A DNA stretch of 64,000 nt from Acidobacteriota bacterium. GTDB taxonomy: Bacteria; Acidobacteriota; Terriglobia; Acidiferrales; UBA7541. The notes below the pieces were generated by a model that saw only the letters and a list, made by a program, of their open reading frames with translations, ran no database searches and was not told where the DNA came from. The DNA lies in assembly GCA_003223215.1 (NCBI GenBank), contig QHYH01000084.1, positions 62,001 through 126,000 of the forward strand, read 5' to 3'. The position numbers were made by a program, and so were the translations under genes. How positions within the stretch are numbered: the first letter of the stretch is position 1; each line of letters starts with the position of its first letter. Of this stretch, positions 52,973 to 61,140 are shown in pieces.

Positions 52973-53713
52973 ATGACTTTGGCTTCACGCTTACTCCATC
53001 GTGCTCGACTGCTCGCCCTGTTCGGCTCTGCCGTGCTTGTTTCCGGTTGCAGCAAGAAAGTGACACCACCGCCTCCGCCGCCGGCGCCTGCTCCTGCGCC
53101 CGCTCGTCCCACCGTGACGTTGCAGGCCAACCCCACGACCATCAACAAGGGCGAATCCTCGACCCTTACGTGGAACTCCACCGACGCCACGCAACTCTCG
53201 ATTGATCCGGGAGTCGGTACCGTGACCGCCGAAGGTTCCACGAAGGTCACACCTTCGGATTCCACCACCTACACGATCACCGCTAGCGGCCCCGGTGGCT
53301 CCGCTACCGCCAGCGCCGCGGTTTCCGTGAACGCTCCTCCGCCGCCACGCGCCCCGGCTCCCGCTCCGACTCCCTTCGAGCAAGGAGTCCACGATGCCTA
53401 TTTTGATTTCGACAAAGCGGACATTCGCCCCGACGTCCGCGAGGCGCTCTCGCAGACCGCGGAATACCTCAAAGCCAATTCGTCGATAAGAGTAACCATC
53501 GAGGGTCATTGTGACGAGCGCGGCTCGACCGAATACAACCTCGGCCTCGGCGACCGTCGCGCCGCCGCCGTGAAAGAATATCTCGTATCGCTCGGCATCT
53601 CCGCCGATCGCATGAATACCGTCAGCTTCGGCAAGGAGAAACCTTTCTGCATGGAACACAACGAGACTTGCTGGCAGCAGAACCGCCGCGGCCATTTTGT
53701 CAGAGCCAACTGA
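52973..53713 (+). CDS. pal: peptidoglycan-associated lipoprotein Pal with inserted Ig-like domain
   Basis: Anchors the outer membrane to peptidoglycan. The 246-residue protein has a lipobox (LVSGC, Cys26), a Pro-rich linker (31-46), an Ig-like beta-sandwich (about 48-115: TVTLQANPTTINKGESSTLTW, then SDSTTYTITASGPGGSATA), a second Pro-rich linker and an OmpA-like domain (about 130-246; FDFDKADIR, EGHCDERGSTEYN). The Ig-like insert is absent from E. coli Pal. AGGAGG (52961-52966) precedes the ATG. A TATAAT lies at 52875. Confidence 0.92.
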   Translation: MTLASRLLHRARLLALFGSAVLVSGCSKKVTPPPPPPAPAPAPARPTVTLQANPTTINKGESSTLTWNSTDATQLSIDPGVGTVTAEGSTKVTPSDSTTYTITASGPGGSATASAAVSVNAPPPPRAPAPAPTPFEQGVHDAYFDFDKADIRPDVREALSQTAEYLKANSSIRVTIEGHCDERGSTEYNLGLGDRRAAAVKEYLVSLGISADRMNTVSFGKEKPFCMEHNETCWQQNRRGHFVRAN

Positions 53714-53760
53714 GCCGCTTCACCTCTGCCTGCTTTGGTGATTACTGATTCGTGACCAGA

Positions 53761-53803
53761 AAGGCCGCAACGGCCGGGCAAACTCTTGCCTGCTTGCGGC
53801 CTT
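53761..53803 (+). terminator. stem-loop between pal and cpoB
   Basis: AAGGCCGCAA (53761-53770) pairs with TTGCGGCCTT (53794-53803), 10 bp, with a smaller GGCAA/TTGCC pairing in the loop, and CTTCTTAATT follows. It is a probable partial terminator or attenuator ahead of cpoB. Confidence 0.55.
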
Positions 53804-53873
53804 CTTAATTAGAGTGGAGAGTACTTCCCAGGCCTGTTTTACAAGCGGGTCCTTGGACCCCTAGGAGGATGTC

Positions 53874-54800
53874 ATGCGTATACGCAACATCGCCGTTTTC
53901 AGCGCAGCCATTTTTGTTGGCGCCGTCTGCGGAAGCCTCATCGGGCCCCGCCCCGTCGCAGCTGTCGCCCGGGAAATTATTGACCTCCAGCGCGACGTCA
54001 CTTCCCTGCTGCAAGGACAAAAAGATCTCTCCACGCAGATGACGCAGGATCATACCGTCATAAAGACCATCGTCGGCGGTTTCAATGACAACATCAGCCG
54101 CCTCAGCGGCAGCATGGGCTCGCTGCAAAAATCCGTTCAGGACATCCAGGCCAACTCCGGCACGCGTCTCGACACGATGTCCACGCAAGTTCAAGGTCTC
54201 TCGGACAATCTCGAGGAAATCAAGTCTCGCCTCGGCAAGCTCAACCAGCAGCTCGTGGACCTGCAAAACGCGGTGCAAAACGTCGATGCCAAGATTTCTT
54301 CCGGCGGGGCAGCCCCTCCTGCCACGGGAACCGGCACGGCCACGCCTACTGCGAGCGCCCTCCCGCCAGCAGCCTCCTCAGGTTCTCTTCCCGGAATGCC
54401 GCCTCCTTCGGCCGATACTCTTTACTCCAATGGCCTGCGCGACATTCAGGGCGGCAAATATGAGCTGGCGCGCGCCGAGTTTCAGGACTATCTGAAGTAT
54501 TACGGCAAAACCGATCTCGCTTCGAACGCCCAGTTCTATGTCGGCGAGATTGCCTACAAGCAGAGAAACTACCAGCAGGCCATCGCCGAATACGACAAGG
54601 TTCTCAGCAACTATCCCAAAAGCTTCAAGATGGCCCCCGCGCTCCTGCACCGCGGAATGGCGCTCGTGGAGTTGGGACAAAAAAGCTCTGGCATCCGCGA
54701 CCTTCGCGAAGTCGTTCGGCGCTTTCCCGGAAGCGAAGAAGATCGTTACGCTCGTGCCAAGCTCAAGGAGCTAGGGGTCGCCATCTCGGCCTCGCGCTAG
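53874..54800 (+). CDS. cpoB: cell division coordinator CpoB (YbgF)
   Basis: Links PBP1B activity with the Tol system. The 308-residue protein has a signal/anchor (about 1-30), a coiled coil (about 40-145), a Pro/Ala/Thr linker and C-terminal TPR units (about 180-305: YSNGLRDIQGGKYELARAEF, AQFYVGEIAYKQRNYQQAIAEY). AGGAGG lies before the ATG. It completes the tol-pal set. Confidence 0.9.
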   Translation: MRIRNIAVFSAAIFVGAVCGSLIGPRPVAAVAREIIDLQRDVTSLLQGQKDLSTQMTQDHTVIKTIVGGFNDNISRLSGSMGSLQKSVQDIQANSGTRLDTMSTQVQGLSDNLEEIKSRLGKLNQQLVDLQNAVQNVDAKISSGGAAPPATGTGTATPTASALPPAASSGSLPGMPPPSADTLYSNGLRDIQGGKYELARAEFQDYLKYYGKTDLASNAQFYVGEIAYKQRNYQQAIAEYDKVLSNYPKSFKMAPALLHRGMALVELGQKSSGIRDLREVVRRFPGSEEDRYARAKLKELGVAISASR

Positions 54801-55351
54801 CTCCCCCATTTCCTCCCAGCGCCCGCCCGGCCCCGCAGTCGTCAGTTCTCGTTTCTAAGTTTGCCGCCCGGGAAAAGATTTCCTCTTGCTGCCGTGGCAC
54901 GCCGCCGTTTGCGCGCACTCCTTGTCAAGCAATGTCCACTTTGCCGTTTACCGCATTCTTTAACGAAGCAGGTGCTGCGCACAATGATGCGGGGAGCTGC
55001 CAGACCCACGGAAATCGGCGCAGGGGAACTCTACGACCGCGGTAGCTACCCCTCGAGAAAACAGCGAATCTCCGACTGTTCGCAAGCCATGCCCGCGGGG
55101 ATTTGTGCCTGGGGTCCGAGCCCTAATGGCAGAGGAGCCAGCGAAGCGTCGGCCAGCCAGGCTGAGAATCAAATATGCGTCGCCGAACCCCAACGAACAC
55201 TGCGCGTGAGGATCTCGTGCTGCACAATTCTTGTGCAACATCCGTCTCCCATCCGGGACCAAGACCTAAGACGCGCCACTGCCACAGTCGGGCGCCCGAG
55301 ATCCTCGTTTGCTCTCACGGATCACGAACCCTGAACTCATGGCCACGCGAG
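54801..55351. other. 551-bp stretch without a supported gene
   Basis: A plus-strand frame of 157 codons (54861-55334) is rich in Arg and Cys, lacks a ribosome-binding site and shows no domain, so I treat it as spurious. The bases 55168-55183 repeat 16 nt of the broken PilZ gene (44829-44844) in the same orientation, which might be a weak relic. Otherwise nothing was found. Confidence 0.25.
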
Positions 55352-56986
55352 TCATGGCTTTGGCACCAAGTGATAGCTGACGAACGCCACCTGGCTCCCA
55401 TCAGGCGACCACGAAGGCACATTGATGGTGCCCTGCCCGCCGAACAGTTTCGCGAGCACTGTGATCTTCGCATCTTTGATGCTTGCGCTTCGAGCCTTTG
55501 TGTCGTCTGTTTCCTTTGGGGGGTTTTGGCTGAGAGGGTTTTGCTTAAGAGACATCAGCCGCAGCATCACATCCTTGTTTTCCGGATGGCCGCTCACGCT
55601 CTTGTCGTAGGTGAGAAACACCATCCACTTGCCGTTCGGCGAAATGTGCGGGAACCAGTCATGCTCTTCATCAAACGTGACCTGTTCCTGCTCGCTTCCG
55701 TCCGCGCGCATCCGCCAGATTTGCATGTGGCCCGTGCGCTCGGAGTTGAAATAAATGTATTTCCCATCCCGCGTGTATTCCGGGCCGTCATCCAACCCCT
55801 TGGCGGTCGTCAGCCGAATCTCTTCCCCGCCCGCTGCGGGAATGGTGTAGATGTCAAAGTCGCCGTTCCGCTGGCCGACGAACGCCAGCGTCTTTCCGTC
55901 GGGCGACCACCCATGCAGATAGGACGGAGATTTCTGGGTGATGCGCCGCGGCGTTCCGCCGCCAATCGGCACAATGTAGACGAGCGACTCATGGTTCTGC
56001 TGTGAATTGTCGCTGATGCCGAGTTGCGTGCCATCGGGCGAAATCAAATGATCGTTGTTGCAGCCCGTCGCCATGCCGGTATCGAGAACCTGTGGTGTGC
56101 CGCCGGCCACCGGGATTTTCTCGAGGCGTCCGTTTCGGTTGAACAAAAGCGTTTTTCCGTCCGGCATCCAGTTAGGCGCCTCGAAGCGCTGCGGTGCAGT
56201 GTAGACCACGCGGCGGTCGGCTGAGGCTACCGTAACGACTTCGAGCGCGCTGTAGAGCGTAGTTGCCGCGCCCTCGCCCGACGCGGGCGGCACCTCGGAC
56301 TTCTCCTCCACATTCGAAAATACCGCTTTTTCGAGCAGGTCCGCGTCGTGGCTGCACACGCCGATGCCCACATAGAACGGTTCTTCGAGCGCGATGCGCG
56401 TCGAGCCGCTCGCCAGCTGGAACTCGCCGCTGCCATCGGCCCGCCACATCGAGAAGTATGCGCCGTGCTTAACGATGCGCAGCCGTTTCGGCGCGGACAC
56501 GTTTGCTTGAATCTCGTGCGTGGCCGCGCCCTTTTCTTCGCGATACTGCAGCGAGGTTAATCCGTTCGCGTGCAGCGCCACGTCGGCATACGCAGAATCC
56601 GCATCCAGGGTCTGCCGCACCATTAGCACGGCTTTGCGGTGTTCTTGCTGGCCCTTGCCAAGGAAGGCAATGTCCGCCGTCAACGTCACGTCGCCGGATG
56701 CCTGCTTCCACGCAAAGTGGAAGGCGTCTTTGCCGAACCACATGTTTTCGCCGCTGCCGGCGATCGTGTAGGTTTGCTTCGAAGCGTCGTAGTCGACCGA
56801 GCCTGCGTGCAGGACGCTGCCGATGTCGCCATGCCCTTCAAAGATTCCCGGGGAGATTGCCGCTTGGCGCGCTGCTTCCTGCGCTCCAATGACTCTCCCC
56901 ACCGTAAAGGCCGTGGCGAGAACACCGCCTACGGCGAGGACATCCGCCACCGCGGTTGCCCACGGAACCAGTTTCTTACAATTCAC
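55352..56986 (-). CDS. secreted PD40 beta-propeller protein with LamG-like N-terminal domain
   Basis: The 544-residue protein starts at GTG with an N-terminal TM/signal region (about 8-32), a beta-sandwich like DUF1349/LamG (about 50-230: [15 protein letters not shown]), then PD40/WD40-type repeats ([42 protein letters not shown]). It resembles TolB-like sugar- or peptide-binding periplasmic proteins. Its role is unknown, and it is not part of the Tol operon. Confidence 0.75.
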   Translation of the reverse strand: MNCKKLVPWATAVADVLAVGGVLATAFTVGRVIGAQEAARQAAISPGIFEGHGDIGSVLHAGSVDYDASKQTYTIAGSGENMWFGKDAFHFAWKQASGDVTLTADIAFLGKGQQEHRKAVLMVRQTLDADSAYADVALHANGLTSLQYREEKGAATHEIQANVSAPKRLRIVKHGAYFSMWRADGSGEFQLASGSTRIALEEPFYVGIGVCSHDADLLEKAVFSNVEEKSEVPPASGEGAATTLYSALEVVTVASADRRVVYTAPQRFEAPNWMPDGKTLLFNRNGRLEKIPVAGGTPQVLDTGMATGCNNDHLISPDGTQLGISDNSQQNHESLVYIVPIGGGTPRRITQKSPSYLHGWSPDGKTLAFVGQRNGDFDIYTIPAAGGEEIRLTTAKGLDDGPEYTRDGKYIYFNSERTGHMQIWRMRADGSEQEQVTFDEEHDWFPHISPNGKWMVFLTYDKSVSGHPENKDVMLRLMSLKQNPLSQNPPKETDDTKARSASIKDAKITVLAKLFGGQGTINVPSWSPDGSQVAFVSYHLVPKP

Positions 56987-57197
56987 GGCGCATCCCCCAT
57001 CCCCGAATCGAGAAACGTGAAGTTAATCCGCCTTTCCGTGCTTGTCAATTGGTCCGGAAACATGGCCCTGGTACAGCTTTTACGCTGTACCAGTGGCACC
57101 CGCATCTGCGGGGCAGGGGTCCCGGACCACGGATCACCTTCCTGGGATTTCCCTTTTCCTTCTCCGCGTGTTATCTTCGCCGTCTTAAGGGGGTTCC

Positions 57198-57680
57198 ATG
57201 TCCGTCAACCGAGTCATCCTGGTCGGCCGCTTGGGCCGCGATCCCGAAACGCGTTACACCGGCAGCGGTCAGGCCGTCGCCAATTTCTCCGTGGCCACCG
57301 ACGAATCCTACAAAGACCGCAACGGCGAACGGCAGAAGCGCACCGAATGGCACAAAATAGTCGTCTGGGGCAAGCAGGCGGAAATCGCGCAACAGTATTT
57401 GAAGAAGGGTTCCCTGGTCTTCATCGAAGGGCGCATTCAATCCCGCGAGTGGCAGGACAAGGAAGGTCAGAAGCGCACCAGTTTCGAGATTGTCGCCAAC
57501 AATTTCCGCATGCTGGGAGGCCGCGCCGATGCCGCCGCTGCCGCTGCCGGAGCTGGCGCGATGGGCGGAGGCGCGCCACGCGCGAGCGACGACTTCGAGC
57601 AATCCGCTCCGCCCGAAGAAAGTTACGGTGGCGGCTCGGCTGGCGCCCCTGAAATCTCCGACGAAGATATCCCCTTCTAG
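57198..57680 (+). CDS. ssb: single-stranded DNA-binding protein
   Basis: Coats ssDNA in replication and repair. The 160-residue protein has the OB fold ([17 protein letters not shown] ... [14 protein letters not shown] ... [15 protein letters not shown]), a Gly/Ala-rich linker and the acidic tail DEDIPF that recruits partner proteins. AAGGGGG precedes the ATG. It is followed by a terminator. Confidence 0.97.
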   Translation: MSVNRVILVGRLGRDPETRYTGSGQAVANFSVATDESYKDRNGERQKRTEWHKIVVWGKQAEIAQQYLKKGSLVFIEGRIQSREWQDKEGQKRTSFEIVANNFRMLGGRADAAAAAAGAGAMGGGAPRASDDFEQSAPPEESYGGGSAGAPEISDEDIPF

Positions 57681-57693
57681 CCCGCCCCTTGGA

Positions 57694-57726
57694 TCATTCC
57701 GAGCGGACGGAGGAATCCGCTTTTTT
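57694..57726 (+). terminator. ssb terminator carrying a dispersed TCATTCCGAGCG repeat
   Basis: GCGGA (57703-57707) pairs with TCCGC (57716-57720) followed by TTTTTT. Overlapping this, ATTCC (57696-57700) faces GGAAT (57712-57716), an inverted repeat of the TCATTCCGAGCG...GGAATC type that recurs at 58793. Confidence 0.6.
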
Positions 57727-57756
57727 GGACAACTTGGACGACGAACAAGATTCGCC

Positions 57757-58755
57757 ATGACCGCCGTCAATCGCCAACTCGTTCTGAACTCGCGGCCGAA
57801 AGGCATGCTTGCGCCTGGCGATCTGCAACTGAAGGAAACGGCGGTTCCCGGTTTGCAAGACGGCCAGGCGCTCGCCCGCGTGAAATATCTCTCCATCGAT
57901 CCGACGATGCGCATCTGGATGGCTGCCGACAGTTATCTTCCCGCTGTCGCCATCGGCGAAGTCATGCGTTCCTTCGGCTTCGCGGAAATCGTCGAGTCCC
58001 GTCATCCGGATTACCGAAAGGGAGACCGCGTTACGGGCTTCACCGGCTTGCAGGACTATGTTGCTGTCGAATTGGCGAGCCAAGCTTTCCAAAAAGTCCC
58101 GAAAATCCCCTTCGTCTCGGACACGGTGTTTCTCGGGCTGCTAGGTATCAACGGACTTACGGCTTTCTTCGGCATGGAAATGGCCGCGCCCAAGAAGGGC
58201 GAGACCATGGTTGTCTCCGCAGCGGCAGGCGCAACCGGCAGCATTGTCGGTCAGATTGGAAAGATCCGCGGCTGCCGCGTCGTGGGCATCGCCGGAACGG
58301 ACGACAAATGCAACTGGCTTAGTAAAGACCTCGGCTTTGACGCCGCCATCAACTACAAGCATCGCGATTGGAAAGGTAAACTCGCTGCCGCCGTTCCCGA
58401 TGGCATCGACATCGACTTCGAGAACGTAGGCGGAGAAATCATGCAGACCGTTCTTGGGCTGATGAACCTCCACGGCCGAGTGGTTGTCTGCGGACTCATC
58501 TCCGGCTACAACAAACAAGACCCCGGCATGATGAGCTTGGGCACCGTTATTTTGAAGCGGCTTCGCGTCGAGGGCTTCCTTCTTCTGGACTACGTCTCGC
58601 GATTCATGGAAGCCGCCACGCAGCTCGGCCAGTGGAAAATGTTCGGCAAGATCAAGGACCGCGAGACCATCGTGGAAGGCCTCGAGAAAACGCCCGACGC
58701 CATCAACATGCTCTTCACCGGCGCCAACACCGGCAAGCTCATCGTCAAAATCTGA
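57757..58755 (+). CDS. NADP-dependent oxidoreductase, CurA/zinc-independent MDR type
   Basis: A 332-residue medium-chain reductase without zinc ligands. It starts RQLVLNSRPKGMLAPGDL, typical of CurA (2-alkenal/curcumin reductase), and has the GxxGxxG-type nucleotide motif SAAAGATGSIVGQIGK (about 145-160) and DIDFENVGGEI. It probably reduces alpha,beta-unsaturated carbonyls with NADPH. I chose ATG 57757; the longer frame runs through the ssb terminator. Confidence 0.88.
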   Translation: MTAVNRQLVLNSRPKGMLAPGDLQLKETAVPGLQDGQALARVKYLSIDPTMRIWMAADSYLPAVAIGEVMRSFGFAEIVESRHPDYRKGDRVTGFTGLQDYVAVELASQAFQKVPKIPFVSDTVFLGLLGINGLTAFFGMEMAAPKKGETMVVSAAAGATGSIVGQIGKIRGCRVVGIAGTDDKCNWLSKDLGFDAAINYKHRDWKGKLAAAVPDGIDIDFENVGGEIMQTVLGLMNLHGRVVVCGLISGYNKQDPGMMSLGTVILKRLRVEGFLLLDYVSRFMEAATQLGQWKMFGKIKDRETIVEGLEKTPDAINMLFTGANTGKLIVKI

Positions 58756-58792
58756 TCGAATGCTCTCGCGGCTTCTCCGGAAATCGATGAAG

Positions 58793-58825
58793 TGTCATTC
58801 CGACGAGCGCGGCGGCGCGGAATCT
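58793..58825. repeat. second copy of the TCATTCCGA inverted repeat
   Basis: TGTCATTCCGACGAGCGCGG with ATTCCG (58797-58802) facing CGGAAT (58818-58823). It resembles the dispersed TGTCATTCCGAG...GGAATCTC repeats of many soil bacteria and lies between convergent genes. Confidence 0.5.
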
Positions 58826-58910
58826 CTCCTGTCCCTTGGATTTTGCCGGAAAGAGGCTTCTCGGTGCGCTCGGGAGACGAAAAATACGAACCGCTATGTG
58901 GCCGAGGAGG

Positions 58911-59312
58911 CTACTTCACGTTGTTGCGTTTTCTTGCTTCGTCCAACTTTCTGAGGAACTCTTCGAATTTCGGCTTTTGCTCCGGCGTCAGAGTCGCCCG
59001 GATCTCGTCGCGGCCCTTCTGGCGCAACTCTGCGATCTGCACCTCGGCCTGCTCGTGAATCGCTTTTAACCTGCCGTGCCATTCGATCAGAATCGCATCC
59101 AGTTGCTTCGCCTGGTCAGGGGTCAGGCCCAGGTCCTTGGTGAGTTGCTCGACCCGCTTCGCGCGGCGTTCCGGCTCAGGCATCGGCGCACTGGCTGCCG
59201 CCACGGACCGGTGAGCATATCCATAGCCAAACATTCCACCGGCAATGGCTCCCAACAGGAACAGGACGACCACCCAAATGGCCGCCTTCCGCGAGGCAGG
59301 CGTCTCGCTCAT
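58911..59312 (-). CDS. Spy/CpxP-like periplasmic protein with membrane anchor
   Basis: The 133-residue protein has an N-terminal TM helix (about 10-30) and a helical domain with DLGLTPDQAKQLDAILIEWH, similar to the LTxxQ motif of Spy/CpxP/CnrX chaperones or metal sensors. Its ATG overlaps the anti-sigma stop (ATGA), so it belongs to the sigma operon. Role: stress chaperone or accessory sensor, an inference. Confidence 0.78.
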   Translation of the reverse strand: MSETPASRKAAIWVVVLFLLGAIAGGMFGYGYAHRSVAAASAPMPEPERRAKRVEQLTKDLGLTPDQAKQLDAILIEWHGRLKAIHEQAEVQIAELRQKGRDEIRATLTPEQKPKFEEFLRKLDEARKRNNVK

Positions 59313-59815
59313 GGCTGATCACCTGCTTGGCTGATCAAAATGTCGTCCGGCGTGGTCTGCTGCGGCGCCTCAAATATGGATTCTTGCGATCCGCTCACCG
59401 GATGACTTGGGGCCCGCAACACGCTCTCATAAAACCAGGTCGTGCTCGCTAGCAAAACGACGGCCGCAACCCATGTGAGCCGCGATGCAAAACGCGGAAA
59501 CTCCGTCCACGCCGTCACGCGCTCGGCAAGTTCTTTTTCGCGCGCCGCGATAGCCGCCATCACGCGCGCCGCAAACCACGGCCTTTCTTCCTGGCGCAAG
59601 CTGGCGGCGCCCTGAAAGAGCTGCTTCGCCCGAAAAACCTCCAGGACCGCGCGCGCGCAGTCCTGGCAGGTTGCCATGTGCGTCCGCTCGTCCGGCGTCA
59701 GCGCTTCGGTCAAGTTTTTGACACTCACGGCATCGGCTTGCTTCGCCGCTGCCTCCTCGACCGCGCCACCGAGCCTTCGACATTCCTCTTTACTTCTCTT
59801 CAGCAGGTTCCACAT
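59309..59815 (-). CDS. zinc-finger anti-sigma factor
   Basis: A 168-residue protein with a zinc-binding HMATCQDCARAV motif (His46, Cys50, Cys53; zf-HC2/ZAS type) near residues 46-57, followed by helices and a TM segment (about 112-130) and a short periplasmic end. It would hold the upstream sigma factor at the membrane. AAGGAGG lies before the ATG; there are 33 nt between it and the sigma gene. Confidence 0.85.
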   Translation of the reverse strand: MWNLLKRSKEECRRLGGAVEEAAAKQADAVSVKNLTEALTPDERTHMATCQDCARAVLEVFRAKQLFQGAASLRQEERPWFAARVMAAIAAREKELAERVTAWTEFPRFASRLTWVAAVVLLASTTWFYESVLRAPSHPVSGSQESIFEAPQQTTPDDILISQAGDQP

Positions 59816-59848
59816 ATCGGCCTCCTTGCCTGGCCGCTTTCTATTTTC

Positions 59849-60493
59849 TCAGTTTCCTTGCGCTCTTGCCTGGCCCACTACGCGCCGCCGTGCCCGAAAG
59901 AGCCTGACCTTCACAGTATTGGCATTCAAATTCAGGACGTCCGCAATCTCCTCAATCGAAAACCCCTCCACTTCCTTCAAGATCAGCATCAGCCGGTCCC
60001 GCTCATCCAACCCATCTAGCAACCGCTCTACGCGCTGCCTCGCTTCCAGTCTCTCGCTGATGTCCGGCTGGTCTTTGCCCTGCTCCGCCGAGCTGAGGAC
60101 TTGCCTGGCCTGCTCTTCGCTCAGGTCCGCTTCGTACACGAGCGGCCGGACCTTCCGTTTTCTCAGCATATCCCAGCATTCATTCACCGTGATCTTGTAT
60201 AGCCAGGTGCTGAATGCCGCCCGCTGGTCAAACCGCTTCAGCGAAAAGTACGCTTTGACGAACACCTGCTGCGCGACGTCTTCCACGTCCTCGCGCCGCC
60301 TTACAATCCCTCCGGCTACGGCAAATACGCGATGCTGGTGCCGCCGGACGAGCTCCTCAAACGCCTCCTTGTCCTCCCGCTGCGCCCGCCGCACCAATTC
60401 GCGGTCGTCGGAAGCCTCGACCGGCGCAACACGGCCTCTCGCCCTCTTGGCCTGGGGAGCACCCAAGGGCTCTGGTTTTGGGACGTGTGCCAT
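59849..60493 (-). CDS. ECF-type RNA polymerase sigma factor
   Basis: A 214-residue sigma-70 family protein with region 2 (about 28-98: REDKEAFEELVRRHQHRVFAVA, VEDVAQQVFVKAYFSL, FSTWLYKI) and region 4 (about 150-205: LDERDRLMLILKEVEGFSIEE, then ANTVKVRLFRARRR). It probably responds to envelope stress through the downstream anti-sigma factor. The operon order is sigma, anti-sigma, Spy-like. Confidence 0.92.
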   Translation of the reverse strand: MAHVPKPEPLGAPQAKRARGRVAPVEASDDRELVRRAQREDKEAFEELVRRHQHRVFAVAGGIVRRREDVEDVAQQVFVKAYFSLKRFDQRAAFSTWLYKITVNECWDMLRKRKVRPLVYEADLSEEQARQVLSSAEQGKDQPDISERLEARQRVERLLDGLDERDRLMLILKEVEGFSIEEIADVLNLNANTVKVRLFRARRRVVGQARAQGN

Positions 60494-60610
60494 GGTTTTT
60501 TGGTTACGCCCAATATCTCCGGGTTGACCTCTCCTGCATCATCTGTTTCGTTTGGCTCTTAGAGATTTTTCCCCTTGCTTCTCTGCTTACCGTAATGCAA
60601 TAATACCTTC

Positions 60611-60982
60611 ATGATTATCGGTGACCGACTTCGCGCGCTCCGCGAAGAAAAGAAACTCTCCCAAGGCGACATCGAGAAGCGAACCGGCCTGCTTCGGTGC
60701 TACATTTCACGCGTGGAAAATGGCCATACCGTCCCCGCGATCGAAACACTGGAAAAGCTCGCCCGGGCTCTCGAGGTACCTCTTTATCAACTTTTTTATG
60801 ACGGTGAAGAACCGCCGCAATTGCCGAACCTACCCAAGCGCAAGTCATCCGACGATATCGCCTGGGGCAGCGTCGGAAAGGAAGCGCGCTTTCTCAATAA
60901 GCTTCGACGCTTGCTGAGCAAGGCCGAGGAAGGCGATCGCAAGCTGATTCTGTACATGGCCCAGAAGATGGCTAATCGTTAG
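60611..60982 (+). CDS. XRE-family HTH transcription regulator
   Basis: A 123-residue protein with an N-terminal HTH (about 3-60: IGDRLRALREEKKLSQGDIE, then SRVENGHTVPAIETLEKLA) and a C-terminal helical region (EARFLNKLRRLLSKAEEGDRK). It may repress its own promoter. AATAAT lies 6 nt before the ATG with no Shine-Dalgarno. Its target is unknown; it is divergent from the ECF sigma gene. Confidence 0.88.
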   Translation: MIIGDRLRALREEKKLSQGDIEKRTGLLRCYISRVENGHTVPAIETLEKLARALEVPLYQLFYDGEEPPQLPNLPKRKSSDDIAWGSVGKEARFLNKLRRLLSKAEEGDRKLILYMAQKMANR

Positions 60983-61140
60983 ATCCACGACCCTCAATCA
61001 ATTCCCGAGCTAAAATCGCTAATAGCACAACAACGGAAGGAAAGCAGAGCTTTTCTGCGCCTTAACCCCTCGCGTTCGGCACTATCCCCGCACGATGGTT
61101 GCCTTGGAAATTCCCGGTCCTCATTTCCCTTGTTCGTTCC

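Noticed and set aside
55168-55183. 16-nt repeat shared with the broken PilZ gene (44829-44844)
   Set aside because: In 64 kb a 16-nt match is expected about once by chance; flanking sequence is not similar.
54861-55334. 157-codon frame after cpoB
   Set aside because: No ribosome-binding site, Cys/Arg-rich, and no recognisable fold.
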